Both the position numbers and the translations under genes were made by a program. Of a stretch of DNA of 18,441 nucleotides, positions 7,949 through 13,761 are shown piece after piece (within the stretch, counting starts at the first letter, position 1; every line of letters begins with the position of its first letter). The notes below the pieces were generated by a model. The model searched no databases, was not told the DNA's origin, and worked only from the letters and a program-made list of their open reading frames with translations. Origin of the DNA: Nanobdellota archaeon (GTDB lineage Archaea > Nanobdellota > Nanobdellia > SCGC-AAA011-G17 > GW2011-AR17); assembly GCA_016784245.1 (NCBI GenBank), contig JADHVA010000004.1:1-18441 (forward strand), given 5' to 3'.

Positions 7949-9223
7949 AAATTCTTCACCAATTCTTTCATTAAATTCTCCTCTCAAATCTTCCATAAAC
8001 ATTTCTTTAACTTTCTTAGGATAATTTGAAAGCAACCAAGCCAATTTAATATAAGAAGTTTCAGGAGTCATATCAGATAAATTACCAATCACTCCAATAT
8101 CCAACAAAGTTCTTCCAGGTGAATAAACATTCATATCAATTCTTCCAAAAATTGTTTGTGGACTCATAACTACTGGTATTTTTCCAACTAATTTCTTAAT
8201 TTGATCAAAAATTTTCTTATTTTCTTTAGTAAACTCATCAATTTCAGTAATGGGCATATGTCCTAAACCTGTTCCAATTAAAACCAAACCATTATACTTC
8301 TCAAAAACTTTAAGTTGATCAGCAAACATATTTGGATAAGCTTTAACAATTCCAACTTTTACCTCTTTAAACAACTTTAATTTTAATTTTTCTTTACTTT
8401 TCTCTTTCTCTTTTTCCAACATTTTAACTGATCTTGTTTTGTAATCAATTTCTGCAATTGCCTTTGTATTAATTGGCTTAAATGCATCTCTTCTTGAACT
8501 ATGCAACTTTCTATTTTTCAAACCAGGCAAAATCCAACAAACATCATCATCTACATTCTTATGCATACAAATTCCAACACCAGAATATTTAGAATTTACA
8601 ATAAATTCCACAGCGCAAATTAAATTCATAGCAGCGTCAGAACTTCCTCTGTCACTAGATCTCTGTGCACCAACTAAAATAACTGGAATATTCAAATTTT
8701 CTAAAACAAAACTTAAAGCTGCACTTGTAAAATGCAAAGTATCTGTACCATGAGTAATAATAATTCCATCAACACCTTTTTTAATTTCTTTTTCAACAGC
8801 CTTAGCTAAAAGATTATAATGTTCAAATCTCATATCTTCAGAAACCATATTTCTTACTAATTTAGAATCAACATTAGCTAATTTTCCTAACTCTGGAAAC
8901 ATAAAAAGAATTTCTTCAGGTTTAAACTTTGCAACAACTCCACCAGTTTCATAATCAACTTTTGAAGCTATTGTTCCACCTGTATGTAAAATACAAACTT
9001 TCTTTTTATTTTTTGAAGGCATATGTAATTCTAATTTAACTTTTTTCTCTTTAAATTTTTTCAAAACTTTTACAGATTTAACATGCTTTTTTAGAACACC
9101 TAAATTATAACCTGAATCTAATTTTAAAACAATTGAGTCATTATTATTTGAAGGCATCATAATTCCTTCCATTTTTTTATCCTTAGTTTCAAGAAAAATC
9201 CTATCTCCTACTTTACCTACCAT
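7943..9223 (-). CDS. gatD: Glutamyl-tRNA(Gln) amidotransferase subunit D
   Basis: Asparaginase-like subunit of the archaeal GatDE complex, which releases ammonia from glutamine or asparagine and passes it to GatE to convert Glu-tRNA(Gln) to Gln-tRNA(Gln). The 426 residues comprise an N-terminal beta-barrel extension (1-75, GDRIFLETKDKKMEGIMMPS) typical of GatD and absent from plain asparaginases, then the asparaginase domain with both catalytic threonine motifs: HTGGTIAS (about 79-86) and IITHGTDTLHFTSAAL (about 157-172). The segment ILVGAQRSSDRGSSDAAMNL is also diagnostic. GatE is not in the window, so the subunits are encoded apart here. A TATA box 26.5 bases upstream implies a leaderless transcript. 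Confidence 0.95.
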   Translation of the reverse strand: MVGKVGDRIFLETKDKKMEGIMMPSNNNDSIVLKLDSGYNLGVLKKHVKSVKVLKKFKEKKVKLELHMPSKNKKKVCILHTGGTIASKVDYETGGVVAKFKPEEILFMFPELGKLANVDSKLVRNMVSEDMRFEHYNLLAKAVEKEIKKGVDGIIITHGTDTLHFTSAALSFVLENLNIPVILVGAQRSSDRGSSDAAMNLICAVEFIVNSKYSGVGICMHKNVDDDVCWILPGLKNRKLHSSRRDAFKPINTKAIAEIDYKTRSVKMLEKEKEKSKEKLKLKLFKEVKVGIVKAYPNMFADQLKVFEKYNGLVLIGTGLGHMPITEIDEFTKENKKIFDQIKKLVGKIPVVMSPQTIFGRIDMNVYSPGRTLLDIGVIGNLSDMTPETSYIKLAWLLSNYPKKVKEMFMEDLRGEFNERIGEEFL

Positions 9224-9245
9224 GGGTCAATATAAAGAACAGTTT

Positions 9246-9253
9246 ATTTAAAA
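9246..9253 (-). promoter_or_regulatory. TATA box of gatD
   Basis: TTTTAAAT on the minus strand is centred 26.5 bases before the gatD ATG at 9223, giving a leaderless mRNA. Confidence 0.55.
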
Positions 9254-9375
9254 AGATTTTCTTATTTGAACTTAACTAATTATATTATAAAGAAAAGATC
9301 AAAAAAGTTTCAAAGTATATTCTCAAAAATATAATTATTTAAATACTAGAAAGGACTCAGTAATAATTAACTTTC

Positions 9376-9440
9376 AGGTTTTGGCGAACCTAACAGTTGA
9401 AATTTAACGATTTAAAACAAACCTTTTTTGGCGAAAAGGT
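9376..9440. repeat. Twin hairpins with identical TTGGCG loops upstream of ftsZ
   Basis: Hairpin 1 (9376-9391): AGGTT / AACCT closing TTGGCG. Hairpin 2 (9421-9440): ACCTTTT / AAAAGGT closing the same TTGGCG. A 10-base direct repeat TTTTGGCGAA (9379-9388 and 9426-9435, 47 bases apart) lies at their cores. The outer stem bases differ (AGG/CCT versus ACC/GGT) yet stay paired, the pattern of compensatory change. They lie in the 303-base gap between gatD and ftsZ, upstream of the predicted ftsZ start site. So they are either a protein-binding DNA element or a separate small RNA. A weak TATA-like TTTAAATA near 9338-9345 could drive such an RNA. Confidence 0.55.
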
Positions 9441-9460
9441 CATTGACGTATTCTTAAGCA

Positions 9461-9507
9461 GATAGAGTCAACTATCATTTATAAATATTTGGATAGTTAA
9501 GACTATA
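9461..9507. promoter_or_regulatory. Two 16-bp palindromes flanking the ftsZ TATA box (candidate operators)
   Basis: Site 1 (9461-9476) is GATAG-AGTCAA-CTATC, a perfect dyad with a six-base spacer. Site 2 (9492-9507) is GATAG-TTAAGA-CTATA, also a dyad (ATAGT-TAAG-ACTAT). Their starts are 31 bases apart, about three helical turns, so a dimeric protein would sit on the same DNA face at both. The TATA box TTTATAAATA (9478-9487) lies between them and site 2 ends at the expected transcription start near 9508. Such placement would block TBP or RNA polymerase. The two sites also pair with each other (AACTATC with GATAGTT). Confidence 0.6.
9478..9487 (+). promoter_or_regulatory. TATA box of ftsZ
   Basis: TTTATAAATA predicts transcription from about 9508, leaving a leader of roughly 19 bases. 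GGGG at 9515-9518, eight bases before the ATG at 9527, may act as a weak ribosome site using a G-U pair. Confidence 0.6.
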
Positions 9508-9526
9508 AAAAAATGGGGAAACAAAA

Positions 9527-10606
9527 ATGGAATTTTTACTACAAGACGCTTTAGCGAATCTACAAGAAAACCAGACACAAACTACAGCAACAGACATTGG
9601 CCAAGCTAACATCAAAGTTATTGGATGTGGTGGAGGTGGAGGAAATGTCGCTAATTGGCTCTACAAAAAAGGAGTACAAGGAGCACAAATCATCGTAATG
9701 AATACTGATAAACAGCATCTTGATATGATAGAAGCTGATAAAAAAATGTTAATAGGAAGAGACCTTACAAGAGGTCTTGGATGTGGTGGATTTCCACAAA
9801 AAGGAGCTGAAGCTGCAAAAGAACAAATGTCAGAAATTAAAAAAGTTCTAAAAAATTCTGATATGGTTTTCATAACAGCAGGAATGGGTGGAGGAACAGG
9901 AACAGGTTGTGCACCAGTTGTTGCACAAGTTGCAAAAGAAGAAGGAGCAATAGTAATTGGTTCTGTTACAATGCCATTCTCAATTGAGAGAGCAAGAATT
10001 GACAAAGCTGAATATGGTTTACAACAACTTAGAGATGTTTGTGATACTGTTATTGTAATTGATAACAACAGACTAGTACAAATTGCAGGTAACTTACCAG
10101 TACAACAAGCTTTCGCAGTTGCAAATGAATTAGTTTCTACTATGATTAAAGGAATTGTTGAAATTATTGCAGTACCTTCTTTAGTAAACTTAGATTATGC
10201 AGATGTAAAAGCAATTATGTCAAACGGAGATGTTTCTGTAGTTGGAATTGGAGAATCAAATACTGAAAGAAGGGTTGATGAAGCTGTTCGAAGAGCATTA
10301 GATAATCCATTATTAGAAGTTAGCTATGAAGGTGCTTCAGGTGCATTAATTCATGTTGCTGGTGGCCCAGACTTAACATTAGATGAAGTAAATCAAGTTG
10401 GTGAAATGATAACAGAAGCACTTGATTCAGATGCTAATGTAATTTGGGGAGCAAGAATAAATAATGATATGAAAGGAAAATTAAGAATTATGGCAATCAT
10501 AACAGGTGTACAATCTCCTTACATATTAGGAAAAACTAGCCAACGAGAAGTGGAACAAAAAAAACATACAATGTCAAATACATTAGGACTTGATTTTTGC
10601 AGATAA
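9527..10606 (+). CDS. ftsZ2: Cell division GTPase FtsZ, FtsZ2 type
   Basis: Tubulin-like GTPase that forms the mid-cell ring. The 359 residues include the nucleotide loop GCGGGGGN (33-40), NTDKQHLDMIEADKK (59-73), the tubulin signature GGGTGTG (121-127) and the T7 catalytic loop NLDYAD (221-226). NTDKQHL-MIEAD, MPFSIERAR, VIDNNRL, GGPDLTLDE, NVIWGARI and MAIITGVQSP match archaeal FtsZ2 rather than FtsZ1, judged against remembered haloarchaeal sequences. The linker after the globular core is very short, ending LGLDFCR, which resembles the GLD-x-x-R tail of FtsZ2 and may be the peptide that binds a membrane tether such as SepF. Partner division genes are not in the window. Control elements upstream and two hairpins downstream suggest tight regulation. 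Confidence 0.92.
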   Translation: MEFLLQDALANLQENQTQTTATDIGQANIKVIGCGGGGGNVANWLYKKGVQGAQIIVMNTDKQHLDMIEADKKMLIGRDLTRGLGCGGFPQKGAEAAKEQMSEIKKVLKNSDMVFITAGMGGGTGTGCAPVVAQVAKEEGAIVIGSVTMPFSIERARIDKAEYGLQQLRDVCDTVIVIDNNRLVQIAGNLPVQQAFAVANELVSTMIKGIVEIIAVPSLVNLDYADVKAIMSNGDVSVVGIGESNTERRVDEAVRRALDNPLLEVSYEGASGALIHVAGGPDLTLDEVNQVGEMITEALDSDANVIWGARINNDMKGKLRIMAIITGVQSPYILGKTSQREVEQKKHTMSNTLGLDFCR

Positions 10607-10620
10607 TAAATTTCTGAAAA

Positions 10621-10638
10621 GGGTTTACCCCCAAACCC
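10621..10638 (+). terminator. First 3' hairpin after ftsZ (C-rich loop)
   Basis: GGGTTT / AAACCC (six pairs) closes the loop ACCCCC, 15 bases after the ftsZ stop. It has no T-run of its own. With the stronger hairpin at 10653 it forms a tandem 3' structure; both loops are almost pure C, and both could in principle pair with the GGGG in the ftsZ leader (9515-9518). Confidence 0.5.
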
Positions 10639-10652
10639 ACACTGCAGCAATC

Positions 10653-10685
10653 GGCTAGTATCTCCCCAGATACTAGCCACTTTTT
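10653..10685 (+). terminator. Strong intrinsic-type terminator after ftsZ
   Basis: A perfect 11-bp stem GGCTAGTATCT / AGATACTAGCC closes CCCC (10653-10678), followed by AC and five Ts (10681-10685). This is the most stable hairpin noticed in the window and looks like a bacterial rho-independent terminator. In archaea it may act as terminator or as a 3' end stabiliser. Confidence 0.7.
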
Positions 10686-10702
10686 CCATATTTACCAAAA
10701 CA

Positions 10703-10710
10703 CTTATATA
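10703..10710 (+). promoter_or_regulatory. TATA box of the microprotein pair
   Basis: CTTATATA is centred 26.5 bases before the ATG at 10733, the same distance as in larger genes nearby, giving a leaderless mRNA. This supports the tiny genes being real. Confidence 0.6.
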
Positions 10711-10732
10711 GCAAACTATATTTCTAACATAT

Positions 10733-10840
10733 ATGAAATTAGTTAACTGTAGTAACTGCGGCAAAGAGCTCGAAGTCTACAATACAGAAAACATTCATAT
10801 ACCAAAATACAGATGTGATAAATGTCTAAAAAGAAAATGA
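10733..10840 (+). CDS. 35-residue zinc-ribbon microprotein
   Basis: Begins MKLVNCSNCGKELEV and ends RCDKCLKRK. Two CxxC knuckles, C6/C9 and C28/C31, separated by 18 residues, make a minimal zinc ribbon that probably binds one zinc ion. The knuckle CSNCGKE resembles rubredoxin-like and transcription-factor ribbons, but nothing here gives a partner. A TATA box at the leaderless distance, an 11-bp terminator just upstream and the ATGA overlap with the next frame all argue that this is a gene, although it is very short. Likely roles (adaptor, small regulator) are inference only. Confidence 0.65.
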   Translation: MKLVNCSNCGKELEVYNTENIHIPKYRCDKCLKRK

Positions 10841-10920
10841 ATTCTTTACTACCTATAATCTTAAGCCTTACAAGTATCGCAGTACTATATTTTCTTCTAA
10901 AACAATTAAAATTTTTATAA
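10837..10920 (+). CDS. 27-residue single-pass membrane peptide
   Basis: Its ATG overlaps the zinc-ribbon stop (ATGA), the usual sign of translational coupling. The peptide is MNSLLPIILSLTSIAVLYFL followed by LKQLKFL: about 20 hydrophobic residues, then a short basic end, so the C-terminus should face the cytoplasm. No family is recognised. It could be a membrane anchor or a regulator working with the zinc ribbon. Evidence is the overlap, the membrane-like composition and a following hairpin; a chance open frame in AT-rich DNA cannot be excluded. Confidence 0.5.
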   Translation: MNSLLPIILSLTSIAVLYFLLKQLKFL

Positions 10921-10921
10921 A

Positions 10922-10938
10922 TCTGAAATATTTTCAGA
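10922..10938 (+). terminator. Small hairpin after the microprotein pair
   Basis: TCTGAAA / TTTCAGA (seven pairs) closes TAT, directly after the stop codon of the membrane peptide, followed by AATTTTC. It may end or stabilise the microprotein message. Confidence 0.4.
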
Positions 10939-10990
10939 AATTTTCACTAAAGCTTCTTTAAGTAAAATAAATTTTTCTTCATTACTAAAA

Positions 10991-10998
10991 AAGGAGAT
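10991..10998 (+). promoter_or_regulatory. Shine-Dalgarno site of the 62-residue orphan
   Basis: AAGGAGAT lies six to ten bases before the ATG at 11004. It fixes the start and marks this as one of the few genes here with a leader. A weak TATA-like CTTTAAGT near 10956 would give a leader of about 18 bases. Confidence 0.6.
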
Positions 10999-11003
10999 AA
11001 AAA

Positions 11004-11192
11004 ATGGAACTAAAAACTATAGAACTAACAGCAAAAAAAGTCGAACAACTAAATGAACAGCCTGCACTTGAATCAAATATGTCTATCAGTAGAGATGGAA
11101 AATGGTTCATACACAAGACAACAATAACTACAATTAAACCTGTAAAATATGTAGACAAAGTTATGGGTTATGTTTTTAATGAGAGCTCTTAG
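11004..11192 (+). CDS. 62-residue hypothetical protein
   Basis: Not recognised. It has no cysteines and no membrane segment. The N-terminal half is polar (MELKTIELTAKKVEQLNEQP), the rest looks like two beta strands (GKWFIHKTTITTIKPVKYV) and a short end GYVFNESS. A strong AAGGAGAT ribosome site supports it as a real, well-translated gene even though it is short. Its stop codon is part of a hairpin (8-bp stem, loop TTA) that probably ends the message. It sits between the ftsZ 3' region and the receiver-domain gene. Confidence 0.6.
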   Translation: MELKTIELTAKKVEQLNEQPALESNMSISRDGKWFIHKTTITTIKPVKYVDKVMGYVFNESS

Positions 11193-11199
11193 AGCTTTC
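11181..11199 (+). terminator. Hairpin spanning the stop codon of the 62-residue orphan
   Basis: GAGAGCTC / GAGCTTTC (eight pairs, one G-T) closes TTA. The stop TAG (11190-11192) lies across loop and stem. ATTTATTTTA follows. This is terminator-like, and the translating ribosome would melt it. Confidence 0.5.
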
Positions 11200-11249
11200 A
11201 TTTATTTTACCAAATTTTACCAATAGTAAATAACTCTTTCTCCTCAAAG

Positions 11250-11257
11250 TTTATAAA
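11250..11257 (+). promoter_or_regulatory. TATA box of the receiver-domain gene
   Basis: TTTATAAA is centred 26.5 bases before the ATG at 11280, predicting a leaderless mRNA. Confidence 0.6.
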
Positions 11258-11279
11258 CAAAAAGTTTTAACCCAAAAAT

Positions 11280-11675
11280 ATGGATACAATATATATAATC
11301 GACAATGAGCCACAAGTTCTAGAATCTCTTGTCGATATGGTTACAGCAGTTTATGATTGTTATTTTGAAAGAAAAGTAGAAATTGTCACTTTTAATTATG
11401 CAAGCGAAGCTTATAATTTATTAGAAAAAACTGAAGAAATCCCTACAGGAATCATATCTGATATAAACATGGGAGAAAAAAACGATATAGAAAACCTTTA
11501 TCCTGCTGGACTTTTCTTTCTATTAAAAAAATTTAATCAAGAACATAGATTACACTACATAACAGGCCATATTAGCGACTATGACCAAAATTTATCTGAC
11601 ATAACTGGTGTAGGTTTAACTAGAAAAAAATTTTCTTTAAACAGATTAATAGGGATCCTTGATTCTTTTTCATAA
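11280..11675 (+). CDS. Stand-alone response-regulator receiver domain
   Basis: A 131-residue CheY-like protein without an output domain. The acidic pair D8/E10 (IIDNEP) would bind Mg2+; D61 (GIISDINM) is the likely phosphorylation site; T95 (YITGH) and the lysine at 116-117 (TRKKFS) complete the switch residues. An insertion of about 12 residues, GEKNDIENLYPA, follows the phospho-aspartate where CheY is shorter, so the domain is somewhat divergent. No histidine kinase is visible in the window and these are scarce in DPANN; the phosphodonor is unknown. It converges on the small membrane protein gene with a 16-base gap. The receiver fold is fairly certain; activity is not. Confidence 0.75.
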   Translation: MDTIYIIDNEPQVLESLVDMVTAVYDCYFERKVEIVTFNYASEAYNLLEKTEEIPTGIISDINMGEKNDIENLYPAGLFFLLKKFNQEHRLHYITGHISDYDQNLSDITGVGLTRKKFSLNRLIGILDSFS

Positions 11676-11691
11676 AATTTATAAGAATTAA

Positions 11692-12144
11692 CTAATCCTC
11701 ATCCTTCCAAAGTTCTTCTCTTCTTTCTCTTAATTTTTTAAAAGCAATCTCATCATTTTTATCTGTCATAACTAAAGTTTTCAAAAAAGAATATCCAAAT
11801 ACACCTACATATAAAGGAGGTTCCAATAGATATTCTCTAAATTCAGGAATATCAATTACATAAGAAAAAATAACACCACCAAGAACCATAGGAATAACAC
11901 TAGAACATTCTTTTACAAAACTCTCTAAAAAAGACCCAGATTTTATAACTTTGTTCGAACTAAATCTATCATCCTTAAAATTCGTTCTTAGAAAATCTCT
12001 TCTTAATTTACCATCATCTAAATAATATACTATATCCTTAAATGATCCTGAAAAATCAGGCCCATTTTCAACTCTATAAATTATATTATCTTTAGAAATT
12101 TCATACTTTGTTTGCTTTAATCTCCAAAATAAATCATGAACCAT
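11692..12144 (-). CDS. Hypothetical membrane protein, two predicted helices
   Basis: Not recognised. 150 residues: a soluble N-terminal half with beta-rich segments (DNIIYRVENGPDFSGSFKDI, VYYLDDGKLRRDF), then two hydrophobic segments (about 86-100, SSVIPMVLGGVIFSYVIDI; about 112-128, PPLYVGVFGYSFLKTLVM), then a charged tail ending KKLRERREELWKDED. It has the look of a small membrane protein with cytoplasmic ends. A TATA box 26.5 bases before the ATG makes the transcript leaderless. It is divergent from the 29-residue-repeat gene and convergent with the receiver gene. Confidence 0.6.
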   Translation of the reverse strand: MVHDLFWRLKQTKYEISKDNIIYRVENGPDFSGSFKDIVYYLDDGKLRRDFLRTNFKDDRFSSNKVIKSGSFLESFVKECSSVIPMVLGGVIFSYVIDIPEFREYLLEPPLYVGVFGYSFLKTLVMTDKNDEIAFKKLRERREELWKDED

Positions 12145-12166
12145 AAATCTTTCAAAAAATCTATCA

Positions 12167-12174
12167 TATATAAA
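12167..12174 (-). promoter_or_regulatory. TATA box of the 11692-12144 membrane protein gene
   Basis: The minus strand reads TTTATATA, centred 26.5 bases before the ATG at 12144, giving a leaderless transcript. Confidence 0.55.
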
Positions 12175-12211
12175 TATATCTTTCTAAAATAACATTTACA
12201 ATCTATGTATA

Positions 12212-12219
12212 TATTTAAA
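12212..12219 (+). promoter_or_regulatory. TATA-like box of the 29-residue-repeat gene
   Basis: TATTTAAA is centred 29.5 bases before the ATG at 12245, predicting a leader of about three bases. CTTATATA at 12223-12230 is an alternative but is too close to the ATG. Confidence 0.4.
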
Positions 12220-12244
12220 CTTCTTATATATTAATAACACCAAG

Positions 12245-12958
12245 ATGGTAGATCAAATTAAAGAGATGGTTCCTGAGCTAGTAGCAAAGTACAATTCTGA
12301 TAAGGAAGACACTTTCAAAAGAATGGTTCCTATGGTTCTTAAAAAAGGTTTAGAAAATATAAGCCTAGATATGTTCAATGAAGAAATTCAACAAGGAATT
12401 TTAAATGCAGTAGCTGAAGAACTAGTTAAAAAAGGTAGAACTAAAGAAGCAATTGCTGCCTATATGAAAGCTAAAAATAAAGATAAATTAATAGAAATTG
12501 GTGACTCATACAAAAATATGAACATGTTCTCACACTCTATTGAATGTTATTGGATTGCTGATTCAAAGGACAGGTTAATGCAAGTAGGTGAACTTTGTCT
12601 AAAAGATGGACAAATGACTGATGCAATAAAGGCTTTCCAACTTGTTGAAGATAAAAGCAAACTTTTGTTAGTTGGTGATGAATGTCTAAAGAGAGAAAAA
12701 TATGATAGTGCTATTGAGGTTTTCAAATTTTTAAATAATCCTGATAAACTAATTGAAGTTGGAACTGAGTGTATTAAACATGACCATTTAGTTTTAGGTG
12801 CAAAAGCATTTGAATTAGCAAATTCTCCTGAGAAATTAAACACTATTGGAGACATTTTCTTACACAAAGAGCAATTAAACAATGCATATGAAGTTTACAA
12901 GTTAGCTGGTAATCATACTATGATCCAGTTTCTAAGAGACAACTTCAATATGTCTTAA
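12245..12958 (+). CDS. Helical-repeat protein with six 29-residue repeats (TPR-like)
   Basis: A 237-residue soluble protein. From residue 51 to 224 it is built from six repeats of exactly 29 residues (51-79, 80-108, 109-137, 138-166, 167-195, 196-224) with a consensus like D-K-L-I-E-V-G-D-x-C-L-K-x-x-x-x-x-x-A-I-x-A-F-x-L-A-x-x-P. The G-D/E after the first helix and the A-I-x-x-F in the second give a helix-turn-helix unit as in TPR, but shorter than the usual 34. An N-terminal helical cap (1-50) and a 13-residue end (TMIQFLRDNFNMS) flank the solenoid. Repeat solenoids usually mediate protein-protein contacts; the partner is unknown. It converges on the transporter pair with a nine-base gap. 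Confidence 0.78.
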   Translation: MVDQIKEMVPELVAKYNSDKEDTFKRMVPMVLKKGLENISLDMFNEEIQQGILNAVAEELVKKGRTKEAIAAYMKAKNKDKLIEIGDSYKNMNMFSHSIECYWIADSKDRLMQVGELCLKDGQMTDAIKAFQLVEDKSKLLLVGDECLKREKYDSAIEVFKFLNNPDKLIEVGTECIKHDHLVLGAKAFELANSPEKLNTIGDIFLHKEQLNNAYEVYKLAGNHTMIQFLRDNFNMS

Positions 12959-12967
12959 TTTTTTCTT

Positions 12968-13333
12968 TTAACTTAATCCAATTAGAATAACACCTAAAGT
13001 AATTACAATAATACTAATCCATCTTCTTGCACTAACTTTCTCTTTAAAGAAAAACTTCGAACTAAAAGCTACTAGTACATAACTAAAACTTACCATAGGA
13101 TAAGCATAACTTAAATCTAAGCTTGAAAGAGTAATCATCCAAAACAATAATGACATTCCATATGAAAAGAATCCTAAAACAACTGACCAATTAAAAAATT
13201 TCTTAATCAAAGCTAATATTTTAGTTTTAGAAATATTCTCTATCCTTGCTTTTTTTACTCCTTGCTTCAAAAACAATTGAGCTATTACACCCAAAGCAAT
13301 ACTAAATAATAATGTTAATTGATAGACGACCAT
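12968..13333 (-). CDS. SMR/EmrE-like small transporter subunit (second of a pair)
   Basis: Small membrane protein of the drug/metabolite transporter superfamily: four hydrophobic helices in 121 residues. The first helix is QLTLLFSIALGVIAQLFLKQGV; later segments are VLGFFSYGMSLLFWMITLSSL, the conserved DLSYAYPMVSFSYVLVAFSS, and WISIIVITLGVILIGLS. The SYAYP/FSY motif is typical of SMR and ArnE/ArnF-like proteins. The open frame reaches 13366, but the ATG at 13333 is the right start: it follows the upstream gene's stop by one base and drops 11 residues of unlikely sequence (MWGYICCQKLK). It is coupled to and paralogous with the gene before it; such pairs work as heterodimers. Substrate unknown. 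Confidence 0.75.
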   Translation of the reverse strand: MVVYQLTLLFSIALGVIAQLFLKQGVKKARIENISKTKILALIKKFFNWSVVLGFFSYGMSLLFWMITLSSLDLSYAYPMVSFSYVLVAFSSKFFFKEKVSARRWISIIVITLGVILIGLS

Positions 13334-13334
13334 T

Positions 13335-13709
13335 TTAAGTTTTTGACAACATATATACCCCCACAACTATCACTCCTAACCCTAAAATTCTTAAAACTGA
13401 AAGTACTTCATTAAAAAACAACCATGATAATACTGAAACTAATACATATCCTAAGCTCAAAATAGGAAATGCATAACTTAACTCTGCTTTAGACAAAGCT
13501 AACAACCAAAAAAATGAACTTGCAACAAAAAATATAATTCCAAAGAACACAAAGGGATTAAAAACCGCATTAAATAAACTAAAAATAATATTAACATTTA
13601 GACTAATTTCACCTAATGTATTCAACCCATGCTTTAACAATAATTGACCAATATTAACTATAATTACAGATAATAAAACAAGCAAAATTGCAGCACTTTT
13701 CTTTTTCAT
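13335..13709 (-). CDS. SMR/EmrE-like small transporter subunit (first of a pair)
   Basis: About 124 residues with four predicted helices: LLVLLSVIIVNIGQLLLKHGL (helix 1), FFGIIFFVASSFFWLLALSKAE, LSYAFPILSLGYVLVSVLSW and LRILGLGVIVVGVYML. The LSYAFP motif parallels SYAYP in its partner, so the two are diverged copies. ArnE/ArnF-type flippases and paired SMR exporters share this arrangement; a lipid-linked sugar flippase is possible given glycan genes elsewhere in the window. The ATG at 13709 is preferred over the GTG at 13712 because it lies exactly 26.5 bases from the shared TATA box. It is the first gene of a two-gene operon. Confidence 0.75.
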   Translation of the reverse strand: MKKKSAAILLVLLSVIIVNIGQLLLKHGLNTLGEISLNVNIIFSLFNAVFNPFVFFGIIFFVASSFFWLLALSKAELSYAFPILSLGYVLVSVLSWLFFNEVLSVLRILGLGVIVVGVYMLSKT

Positions 13710-13731
13710 CACTCACAAATTAGTGAAAATC

Positions 13732-13739
13732 TTTATAAA
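13732..13739. promoter_or_regulatory. Single bidirectional TATA box serving two divergent leaderless genes
   Basis: The palindrome TTTATAAA is centred at 13735.5, exactly 26.5 bases from the ATG at 13709 (-) and 26.5 from the ATG at 13762 (+). No other TATA-like element lies between the two starts. An imperfect dyad TCACT / AGTGA (13710-13725) lies between the box and the minus-strand start. Confidence 0.65.
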
Positions 13740-13761
13740 TATTTCTAACCCCTAATCTTAT

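Noticed and set aside
9426..9435. TTTTGGCGAA resembles the eukaryotic E2F site
   Set aside because: No E2F-type regulator is known in these archaea; the similarity is short and probably chance. Kept only as part of the twin-hairpin finding.
9224..9526. Replication origin or box C/D or H/ACA RNA in the long gap
   Set aside because: No origin-recognition-box repeats, no cdc6 gene nearby, no C/D boxes or ACA tail could be found.
9661..10068. 135-codon open frame antisense to ftsZ2
   Set aside because: It mirrors a conserved gene, has Ser/Pro-rich composition typical of antisense shadows, and no promoter at the usual distance.
10519..10764. 81-codon minus-strand frame across the ftsZ2 3' end
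   Set aside because: It runs through the terminator hairpins and the microprotein start; no promoter or family match.
12547..12882. 111-codon antisense frame inside the 29-residue-repeat gene
   Set aside because: It is a shadow of a repeat gene: its periodic Ser/Leu/Phe composition reflects the sense repeats.
13334..13366. Extension of the second transporter subunit upstream to 13366
   Set aside because: The extra residues overlap the upstream partner's end and do not look like a membrane protein start; the ATG at 13333 follows the stop by one base.
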